Assembly (NCBI RefSeq): GCF_000473265.1
Contig: NZ_KI421511.1
Span: 1,229,731-1,293,730, forward strand
Direction of reading: 5' to 3'
DNA from: Amycolatopsis thermoflava N1165
GTDB lineage: Bacteria; Actinomycetota; Actinomycetes; Mycobacteriales; Pseudonocardiaceae
Length of the DNA: 64,000 nt
The notes under the pieces are model-generated. The model ran no database searches. It worked only from the letters and a program-made list of their open reading frames with translations, and had not been told where the DNA came from. Position 1 is the first letter of the stretch; every line of letters starts with the position of its first letter. Of this stretch, positions 36,780 through 43,577 are shown one piece after another. The position numbers and the translations under genes were made by a program.

Positions 36780-38095
36780 CCTTGACCCGCCGTCTCGGGG
36801 TCCTGCTGCTCGCGCTGGCGCTGGCCGTCGTCCTGCCCGCGGCGCCGGCGAGCGCCGCGACCCGGCTCACCGGGACGCTGCCGAACGGCGCCACCTGGAT
36901 CGCCGACGTGCCCGCCCGCTGGAACGGCACGCTCGTGTTGTTCAGCCACGGTTTCCGCCCCGGCCCGGAGAACCCGCCCGCCGACGCGCCCGACGCGGCG
37001 ACCGCGCAGGCGCTGCTGGACCGCGGCTACGCGCTCGCCGGATCGTCCTACGCCCACGCGGGCTGGGCGCTCGACACGGCGGTGGCCGACCAGCTCGGCA
37101 CGCTCGCCGCGGTCGAGGAACGCATCGGGGCGGCGCGCGAGGTGGTCGCGCTGGGGCAGTCGATGGGCGGCCTGGTGTCGGCGCTGCTCGCCGAGGGCGG
37201 TCGCGTCGACGGGGTGCTGACCACGTGCGGTCTCGTCGGCGGCGGGGTCAACCTGAACAACTACCAGCTCGACGGCATGCACGCCCTGGCCGAGCTGCTG
37301 CTGCCCGGGCAGGACCTCCAGCTCACCGGGTTCACCACGCCGGCGCAGGCGGCCGCCACCGTCACCGCCCTCACCACCGCGGTGCGGCAGGCGCAGGCCA
37401 CCCCGGGCGGCCGCGCGCGGATCGCGCTCGCGGCGTCGCTGATGAACATGCCGACGTGGGCCACGGGGCCGCGGCCGCCCACGGACTTCGCCCAGCAGCA
37501 ACAGGCCCAGTACACGTGGCTGTCGCAGACGCTGCCGTTCGTGATCCCGTCGCGCGTCAGCATCGTCTCGGTGGCCGGCGGCGACAGCGGCTGGAACACC
37601 GGCGTGGACTACGCGCGGCTGGTGCACCGGTCGGCGCAGCTGCCGCAGGTCGCCGCGCTCTATCGGGCGGCGGGCTTGGACCTGCACGCCGACCTGGACG
37701 CGCTCACCCGCGCCGCGGACATCGCCCCGGACGCCGGGGCGCTGGCCTGGATGCGGCGCACGTCGACGCCGACGGGGGAGTTGCGGGTGCCGGAGCTGAC
37801 CCTGCACACGATCGCCGACCAGCTCGCGCCGGTGGAGTACCAGCGGGACTACGCGCTGCGCGTGGCCCGCGCGGGGGAGAGCGCCCTGTTGCGGCAGGCG
37901 TATGTGCAGCGGGTGGGGCACTGTGCGTTCACCCCGGCCGAGTACCTCGCCGGGCTGTTCGCGGTGCAGCAGCGCATCCGCACCGGCGCGTGGTCCGACG
38001 CGGCGCGGCCGGAACGGCTGCAGGAGGTGGCTTCGACGATCGGGGACGCGGCGTTCGCGCGTTACTCGCCGCCGCCGTTCGTCAACGCGCGCTGA
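36776..38095 (+). CDS. Secreted alpha/beta hydrolase
   Basis: A 439-residue protein with a Sec signal peptide (charged LTRRLGVLLLALALAVVL, cleavage near ASA-A at residue 28). The nucleophile elbow GQSMGG puts the catalytic Ser at 129; the oxyanion region is LFSHGFRPG near 55-63 and the His is probably in RVGHCAFTP near the C-terminus. The GTG at 36776 overlaps the MHS transporter stop. I infer extracellular ester cleavage followed by uptake of the released acid by the transporter. The last 34 bases overlap the convergent MarR gene. Confidence 0.82.
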   Translation: MTLTRRLGVLLLALALAVVLPAAPASAATRLTGTLPNGATWIADVPARWNGTLVLFSHGFRPGPENPPADAPDAATAQALLDRGYALAGSSYAHAGWALDTAVADQLGTLAAVEERIGAAREVVALGQSMGGLVSALLAEGGRVDGVLTTCGLVGGGVNLNNYQLDGMHALAELLLPGQDLQLTGFTTPAQAAATVTALTTAVRQAQATPGGRARIALAASLMNMPTWATGPRPPTDFAQQQQAQYTWLSQTLPFVIPSRVSIVSVAGGDSGWNTGVDYARLVHRSAQLPQVAALYRAAGLDLHADLDALTRAADIAPDAGALAWMRRTSTPTGELRVPELTLHTIADQLAPVEYQRDYALRVARAGESALLRQAYVQRVGHCAFTPAEYLAGLFAVQQRIRTGAWSDAARPERLQEVASTIGDAAFARYSPPPFVNAR

Positions 38096-38544
38096 GCGTT
38101 GGCGTGCGAGGCGAGAATGCCGTAGCCGTCCTCCAGGTCGCGGCGGAACCCGGCGCGGCGGTCGTCGTCCATGCCGGACAGCATCCTGTCCTCGAGCTCC
38201 CGGACCAGCGGCGTGCACTCGTCGAGGACCTGCTTGCCGCGCTCGGTGAGGGTGGCGAGCAGGACCCGGCGGTTGGCCGGGTCCTCCGCGCGCTCGATGA
38301 GCCCGTACTTCTCCAGCGTGAGCACCATGGTGTGCATGGTCTGGGGCCGGACGAACGAGCGGCGCGCGAGCTGCGCGGACGACAGCCCGTTGCGGTGCCG
38401 CAACGCGGTCAGCGCGGTGTACTGCAGGGTGGTCAGCCCGAACGGGCGCAGCGCGTCGTCCATCAGCGAGCGGATCACCAGCTCCAGCCGCTTGACCAGG
38501 TAGAGGGTCAGCGGGGCGTCCTCGGCGCGGGATTCGGTCACCAC
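38062..38544 (-). CDS. MarR family regulator
   Basis: A 160-residue winged-helix protein of the MarR type: a dimerisation helix at the N-terminus, then LTTLQYTALTALRHRNGLSSAQLARRSFVRPQTMHTMV-type HTH at residues 38-75 and wing RRVLLATLTERGKQVLDE. It probably responds to small phenolic or oxidant ligands, as the family does, and could control the convergent or upstream gene. No operator is obvious. Confidence 0.9.
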   Translation of the reverse strand: MVTESRAEDAPLTLYLVKRLELVIRSLMDDALRPFGLTTLQYTALTALRHRNGLSSAQLARRSFVRPQTMHTMVLTLEKYGLIERAEDPANRRVLLATLTERGKQVLDECTPLVRELEDRMLSGMDDDRRAGFRRDLEDGYGILASHANAQRALTNGGGE

Positions 38545-38619
38545 CCCATGCTGCCACGGTCCGCTGTGGACTCCGCGCGCACCAGCCGGCCTGGTGGCTG
38601 GTGCGCATCGGCTCCTGCG

Positions 38620-39324
38620 TCAGGACGCGCGCCCGGCAGGCAGCAGCTTCAGCAGTTCCGCGGCGAGCGGTGCGGACGAGGCGGGGTTCTGCCCGGTCAC
38701 CACGGTGCGGTCGGTCGCCACGTGCGGCGCGAACGGCTCACCCGTCTCCACCTTCAGGCCCGCCTCCGTGAGCCGGTCCTGCAGCAGCCAGCGCGCCTTG
38801 GCGGCGTTGCCGGCCAGCTCCTCCTCGGCGTTGCTGAACGCCGTGATCCGGTACCCGGCGAAGGCGTTGCCGCCCTCGTCGGTGGTGGCGGCCAGCAGTG
38901 CGGCCGGCCCGTGGCAGACCACGCCGAGCGGCTTGCCCTCCCGCAGGGCGCGGGCGAGGAGCCGACCGGAGTCGGCGTCGGCGGCGAGGTCCTCCATCGG
39001 GCCGTGCCCGCCGGGCACGTACACCGCGTCGAACCCGTCCAGATCGACGTCGGCCAGCGCGACCGGGTCGGCGAAGGCGGAGGCGGCCGCCTCGCGCAGG
39101 TGGGCGGCGGTCTCGGCGCCACCGGTGGCCTCCGGGCTCAGGCTGGCCTCGTCGACTGGCGGCACCACACCGCCGGGCGTGGCCACGGTGACCTGGTGCC
39201 CGGCAGCGGTGAAGGCCTCGAACGGGACCACGGCCTCCTCGGCCCAGAAGCCCGTCGGGTGCTGGGTGCCGTCCGCCAGTGTCCAGCGGTCGGCGCCGGT
39301 CATCACGAAAAGAATGTTCGCCAT
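38620..39324 (-). CDS. DJ-1/PfpI family protein, Hsp31-like
   Basis: A 234-residue class-I glutamine-amidotransferase-like protein. The nucleophile elbow VVCHGPAAL gives Cys 137 and His 138, and VYVPGGHGPMEDL near residue 101 supplies the supporting acid. This pattern is that of Hsp31-type glutathione-independent glyoxalases/chaperones. It probably removes methylglyoxal or protects proteins under stress. It is divergent from a LysR regulator gene 83 bases away, which is the likely controller. Confidence 0.87.
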   Translation of the reverse strand: MANILFVMTGADRWTLADGTQHPTGFWAEEAVVPFEAFTAAGHQVTVATPGGVVPPVDEASLSPEATGGAETAAHLREAAASAFADPVALADVDLDGFDAVYVPGGHGPMEDLAADADSGRLLARALREGKPLGVVCHGPAALLAATTDEGGNAFAGYRITAFSNAEEELAGNAAKARWLLQDRLTEAGLKVETGEPFAPHVATDRTVVTGQNPASSAPLAAELLKLLPAGRAS

Positions 39325-39407
39325 GCCTGCGACGGTAAGCGGGAAGCCATCGGAAATCGAATAGAAAGGGCAATCGATGCGATCGGTTTTCCGATACCTT
39401 GGCCGGT

Positions 39408-40286
39408 GTGGACCTGAACCTGCTGCGCACCTTCCTCGCCGTCTACCGGTCGGGCTCGTTCACCGCGGCCGCGCCCCTGCTGGGCCTGTCCCAGCCGACG
39501 GTGACCGCGCAGGTGCGCACCCTCGAGCAGCAGCTGGGCCGCGCCTTGTTCACCCGCCTCCCGCGCGGCGCCGAACCCACCCATCTGGCGCACGAGCTGG
39601 CGGGCCGGGTCGCGGGGCCGGTCGACGCGCTGGCCGCCGTCGCCACGACGGCCGCCGTCCACTCCGGACCGCCGGAGCCGGTGTACCTGGCCGGCCCGGC
39701 CGAGCTGCTCTGTGTCCGTGTGATGCCCGCGCTCGCGCCGCTGGTCGCCGGGGGCGTGCGGCTGCGGGTGGCGACCGGGCTGACCGATCCGCTGCTGGAG
39801 CAGTTGCGCGCCGGGCACCACGACCTGGTGATCTCGACCCGACGTCCCCGCGGCCGTGCGCTGGTGGCGTACCCGCTGATGGACGAGGACTACGTGCTCG
39901 TCGCCGCGCCGTCGTGGGCCGCGCGGGCCGGTGACGACCCGTGCGGCGCGGTGGCGGGCCTGCCGCTGGTGACCTACGCCGAGGACCTGCCGATCGCGCG
40001 CCGGTACTGGCGGGACGTGTTCGGCAAGCGGCTGACCGCCGAGGCGGCGGTGACCATGCCCGACCTGCGCGGGGTGGTGGCCGCGGTGGCCGCCGGCGCC
40101 GGGTACAGCGTGTTGCCGCGGTACCTGTGTGCCGCCGAGCTCGCGGCCGGCGCCCTCGTCCAGCTGCACGAGCTGGAGGAGGCGCCGTTCAACACGGTGT
40201 TCCTGGCGCAGCGGCCCGGCGCCGAGGTGAATCCCGCGGTCGAGCGCGTGCGGGACCTCCTCCTTCGCGAGGCGCGCACCTGGTAG
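39408..40286 (+). CDS. LysR family regulator
   Basis: A 292-residue LysR-type regulator: HTH in residues 2-60 (DLNLLRTFLAVYRSGSFTAAAPLLGLSQPTVTAQVRTLEQQLG type) and a LysR substrate-binding domain. GTG 39408 (VDLNLL) is chosen over TTG 39399. It is divergent from the DJ-1/PfpI gene and so probably activates it in response to an unknown electrophile or metabolite. It converges with the HhH membrane gene with only one base between. Confidence 0.9.
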   Translation: MDLNLLRTFLAVYRSGSFTAAAPLLGLSQPTVTAQVRTLEQQLGRALFTRLPRGAEPTHLAHELAGRVAGPVDALAAVATTAAVHSGPPEPVYLAGPAELLCVRVMPALAPLVAGGVRLRVATGLTDPLLEQLRAGHHDLVISTRRPRGRALVAYPLMDEDYVLVAAPSWAARAGDDPCGAVAGLPLVTYAEDLPIARRYWRDVFGKRLTAEAAVTMPDLRGVVAAVAAGAGYSVLPRYLCAAELAAGALVQLHELEEAPFNTVFLAQRPGAEVNPAVERVRDLLLREARTW

Positions 40287-40287
40287 C

Positions 40288-40935
40288 TCAGATGACGATG
40301 CCCCGTTCCCGGATCGCGTCCCACGTGTCCAGCGGCAGCTCGGTGAGGGCGAAGACGTCGTCGACGGCCGAGAAGCGGGCGCCGGCGCGGGCGTCAACGA
40401 TCTGCTGCGCGACCGCGGGGTCGACGGCGCAGGTCTGGGCGATCGCCGAGGCCGGGGCGGCGTTGAGGTCGACCAGGCCGCCGTCGTCGTAGTCGCGGGG
40501 CAGGTCGGGCCGTCCGATGCGCAGCTCGCGCGCCATCGCCGGATCGTTCGCCGCGAGCTCGCGGGCCTGCCCGCGGCGTTCGCGGGCCGCCTTCACCCGG
40601 GCCACCGCCGGGTCCTCCGCGGGAGGGGGTGCCGTGCGGGTGCGCCGCAGGAAGAACTGCTGCACCGAAGCCACGCCGGCGACCGCCAGGATCACCGCGA
40701 CACCGATGTTCGCGCGGGTGTCCTCGGCCGGGGTCGGTGTCTCCGTGTAGGGCGGCAGGACGACCAGCACGAACACCATCAGCGCGAAGTACAGGACGGC
40801 CCACAGGTGGATCCGCGGCCGGCGCAACCGCACGGCGGCGTGCACGAACGGCACCCACGCCAGGAGGCCGAGCGACAGGATCGTCACCGGCAGGTACCAC
40901 CAGCCGGTCCAGCGGCTCCGCGTGCTCGTCGTCAT
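40288..40935 (-). CDS. Membrane protein with C-terminal ComEA-like helix-hairpin-helix domain
   Basis: A 215-residue protein with three probable membrane helices in residues 10-100 (WYLPVTILSLGLLAWVPFVHAAV, then HLWAVLYFALMVFVLVVL, then IGVAVILAVAGVASV). A charged linker follows. The C-terminal 65 residues form a ComEA-type HhH domain (VDLNAAPASAIAQT, then AVAQQIVDARAGARF). HhH domains bind DNA or mediate protein contacts. In this topology the domain is likely cytoplasmic, unlike ComEA. Function unknown; ATG 40935 is selected because the residues before lack a hydrophobic match. Confidence 0.75.
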   Translation of the reverse strand: MTTSTRSRWTGWWYLPVTILSLGLLAWVPFVHAAVRLRRPRIHLWAVLYFALMVFVLVVLPPYTETPTPAEDTRANIGVAVILAVAGVASVQQFFLRRTRTAPPPAEDPAVARVKAARERRGQARELAANDPAMARELRIGRPDLPRDYDDGGLVDLNAAPASAIAQTCAVDPAVAQQIVDARAGARFSAVDDVFALTELPLDTWDAIRERGIVI

Positions 40936-41036
40936 GCCGGTCCTCCTCGTCGCCGTCACGGCTTCGACGCGCGCCGGTGGCGTTCGGTTGCCGCCCCGGC
41001 CGAGCGGGTACCGCCCCGGGGACGGAAGGAGAAGCC

Positions 41037-42035
41037 ATGCCGAAACCGGTGTCCGAGCAGGTGGTCGTCATCGCGGGGGCCTCCAGCGGGATCGGGCGGG
41101 CGAGCGCGCTCGCCTTCGCGGCGCGGGGCGCGCGGGTGGTGTGCGCGGCGCGCGGTGCGGAGGCGCTGGAGTCGCTGGTGCGGGGGATCCGCGACGGCGG
41201 TGGCCAGGCCATGGCGGTGTCGGCCGAGGTCGCCGACCCGGCCGCGGTCCGGCGGCTGGCCGACGAGGCCGAGCGCGAGTTCGGGCGGATCGACACCTGG
41301 GTGAACGCCGCGGCGGTGGCCGTGTTCGGGTACGTCGAGGAGACCAGCGACGCGGAGTTCGAGCGCGTGATGCGGGTGAACTTCCTGGGCCACGTGCACG
41401 GCGCGAAAGCGGCGCTGCCCGCGTTGCGGCGGGCCGGTGGCGGGGTCGTCGTCGGGATCGCCTCGGTGGAGGGCGTCCGCGCGGTGCCGCTGCACGCGCC
41501 GTACACGGCGAGCAAGTTCGCGCTGCGCGGGTTCTACGACTGCCTGCGGATGGAACTGGCCCAGCGCGGCGACCCGATCGCGGTGTCCACGATCCTGCCC
41601 GCTGGGGTCGACACCCCGTTCTTCGAGCATTCGCGCAGCAAGATGGGCGCCCTGCCGAAGCCGCCGCCGCCGGTGTACGCGCCGGAAAGCGTGGCCGACA
41701 GTGTCGTGTTCGCCGCGGAGCACCCGCGGCGGGAGATCCCGGTCGGCGGGGCGGCGCTGGCGTTCTTCCTGGGCCAGCGGCTGTCACCCGCGTTCACCGA
41801 CGCGGTCCTCTCGGTGCGGCGGCTGGGAGCCCGGGCGTTCCGCAACGAGCGACCGGACAACGGCGTGGACAATGTGGACAGTCCGGTGGCGGAGACCGGG
41901 AGCGTGCACGGCAGCGAGCCCGGACGGGTCTTCCGGGGCAGCGCGTTCAGCCGGGCGGTCGGGCGCCTGCCGCGACCGGGGGAGCTGCTGACGGCCGCGG
42001 TGTCGGCGCTGCACCGCCGGGAGGCGCCGCGCTGA
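41037..42035 (+). CDS. Short-chain dehydrogenase with C-terminal extension
   Basis: A 332-residue SDR with loop GASSGIGRASALAFA, NAAAV near residue 90, Ser in GIASVEG and catalytic YTASK. The C-terminal 90 residues past the SDR core (from about 240) are polar and end in a basic tail; such extended SDRs are frequent in actinomycetes. ATG 41037 has GGAAGGAGA upstream. It stands alone, so no partner suggests a substrate. Confidence 0.87.
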   Translation: MPKPVSEQVVVIAGASSGIGRASALAFAARGARVVCAARGAEALESLVRGIRDGGGQAMAVSAEVADPAAVRRLADEAEREFGRIDTWVNAAAVAVFGYVEETSDAEFERVMRVNFLGHVHGAKAALPALRRAGGGVVVGIASVEGVRAVPLHAPYTASKFALRGFYDCLRMELAQRGDPIAVSTILPAGVDTPFFEHSRSKMGALPKPPPPVYAPESVADSVVFAAEHPRREIPVGGAALAFFLGQRLSPAFTDAVLSVRRLGARAFRNERPDNGVDNVDSPVAETGSVHGSEPGRVFRGSAFSRAVGRLPRPGELLTAAVSALHRREAPR

Positions 42036-42803
42036 CCCGGCTCGCCGTGCCGGCCGGCAAGACGACGTTCTTGGTTCCCGCCGGACCGCGATCCTTCGGC
42101 GCAATGCTCTCCGCGCCCGTCGCGTGCCGGAGATGGGCCTGTTCGCGACACGAACTGTACGAAGTGGAGGTCGACGGATCGGGCGGGTTCGTCGTGCGTC
42201 CTAGCCCCGGGCGTCCCGCTGTGCCTGGCGGATGAGGTCGAGGACGTGCTCGGCGTCGGGCACCTTGTGCAGCACCAGCGGCGGGACGAGCAGGCCGCTG
42301 GCGCGGTGCCCGGGGTTCTCCTGGTCGCGCGGGTCGCCGAAGGCGATCGAGCCGTCCTCCAGGAGCTTGGGCGTGGTGAGGTCGGTGAGCAGTTCGCTGC
42401 GCCGCACCCGAAAACGTTGACCCGCCGCTCAGCAGCGCAAGTACCGCCGCGTTGAGCAGACCGTCCCAACCGGTCACCAGGATCGACGGCCCGACGATCA
42501 CGGCCGCCAGTGTCGCGTAGACGCAGACTGCGATGACGGCGTTCCGGCGGTGGTACCAGGGCGGCACCGGTGGAAGTCGTTTCACGGCGTTCAGTCAAAG
42601 AATCACCCACCACTGCTCTACACCGTGGTTGAAACACACTCGCGTTTACCGGTGTTCTACTTCGGAACGGGCACCGAACGGACTCGAAACGGTCACCGTG
42701 CGCATTCCGGCGTGATCAGGTTCCGCCATCCGGGGTAGCGTGCGCCTGCTCGTCGCGCCGGGCACCGGCGCGCGGAATCCCCGACCTCCCTGGAGTTCCC
42801 ACG
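42036..42803. other. Long stretch without an intact gene
   Basis: This 768-base region holds only the broken minus-strand gene at 42201-42585. 42036-42200 shows nothing recognisable. 42590-42730 is clearly less GC-rich than its surroundings and may hold promoter elements; TAGCGT at 42736-42741 fits a -10 element for the surface-protein gene 60 bases further on. I see no tRNA, repeat array or insertion-sequence end. Confidence 0.5.
42201..42585 (-). pseudogene. Broken membrane protein gene, possibly PH-domain type
   Basis: GTG 42585 opens an N-terminus with one hydrophobic helix (NAVIAVCVYATLAAVIVGPSILV) that runs out of frame near 42420. A second frame, 42201-42407, gives a C-terminal piece (RRSELLTDLTTPKLLEDGSIAFGDP) that resembles the end of actinobacterial membrane proteins with a PH-like domain. 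The two are in different frames with a short gap. I read this as another gene with its middle lost; the family identification is tentative, and two small genes remain possible. Confidence 0.4.
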
Positions 42804-43535
42804 ATGACGTTCATCGGACGCCGGTCGCTGCGTGCGGCCGTCGCCGGGGCCCTGCTGGCCACCGGTTTCGTTCTCGGCACCGCGACGGCCCACGCGGCCG
42901 CCGAAGACCCCCGCGCCACGCGCCACGAGGGCAATGCCAGCACCTGCGCCGATGCCAAGCTCGCCGGCTCGATCCTCACCTCGCCGGACGACTACACCTA
43001 CACGCGCGGCAAGCTCGAGGACGACCAGTACCTCGACATCCTCACCGTCTCCCCGGACATCACGGTGACCGGCATCGTCGTCAAGGGCGGCAACGCCTAC
43101 AACGTCTACGAGCCCGGCAAGCTCGGCCTGCCGGACAGTCCGCCGTGGACGGACCTGCGCGCCCCGGTGACCGGTCAGAACGACAACATCCCGCAGCTGA
43201 GCCACTGGTTCGTCTGCGGCACCGAGAAGACCACCACCACCACGACGACCGCGACCAGCACGACGGGGACGGAGACCACCACCACGACCGCGTCCTCGGC
43301 CACCTCCTCGACCGTGGTGAGCACGACGTCGCAGTCCAGCGTGGGCACCAGCAGCAGCTCCCCGGCCGGCGGCGCCGTCGCGACCATCAGCGGCGGCCCG
43401 AAGGCCACCACGCAGAACGCCGAGGAACTGGCCTACACCGGTTTCGACGGCGGCTGGCTGATCGCCCTCGGCGCGGCGCTGGTCCTGGGCGGCGCGGCGC
43501 TGGTGTTCGTGGTCCGCGCCCGCCGGAAGGCCTGA
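42804..43535 (+). CDS. LAXTG-anchored surface protein with Thr/Ser-rich stalk
   Basis: A 243-residue secreted protein: signal peptide (residues 1-31, AHA-A cleavage), a small folded domain (about 35-135, with Cys 48 and Cys 133 that could pair), a Thr/Ser-rich low-complexity stalk (about 138-190) and a sorting signal made of LAYTG (209-213), a membrane helix and a basic RARRKA tail. LAXTG is the signal of sortase class E in high-GC actinomycetes, so covalent attachment to peptidoglycan is expected. The globular domain is unknown. A strong hairpin follows. Confidence 0.8.
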   Translation: MTFIGRRSLRAAVAGALLATGFVLGTATAHAAAEDPRATRHEGNASTCADAKLAGSILTSPDDYTYTRGKLEDDQYLDILTVSPDITVTGIVVKGGNAYNVYEPGKLGLPDSPPWTDLRAPVTGQNDNIPQLSHWFVCGTEKTTTTTTTATSTTGTETTTTTASSATSSTVVSTTSQSSVGTSSSSPAGGAVATISGGPKATTQNAEELAYTGFDGGWLIALGAALVLGGAALVFVVRARRKA

Positions 43536-43541
43536 CCACCC

Positions 43542-43575
43542 GCCCGGCGGACCGGACGTGACCGGTCCGCCGGGC
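43542..43575. terminator. Bidirectional hairpin between convergent genes
   Basis: GCCCGGCGGACCGG (43542-43555) and CCGGTCCGCCGGGC (43562-43575) are perfect 14-base arms with loop ACGTGA. It lies between the stops of the LAXTG gene and the LuxR gene, so it can terminate both. Confidence 0.85.
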
Positions 43576-43577
43576 AG

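Noticed and set aside
43215-43340. Repeated ACC/ACG triplets like a simple-sequence repeat or CRISPR
   Set aside because: They encode the Thr/Ser-rich stalk of the surface protein; there are no spaced identical repeats.
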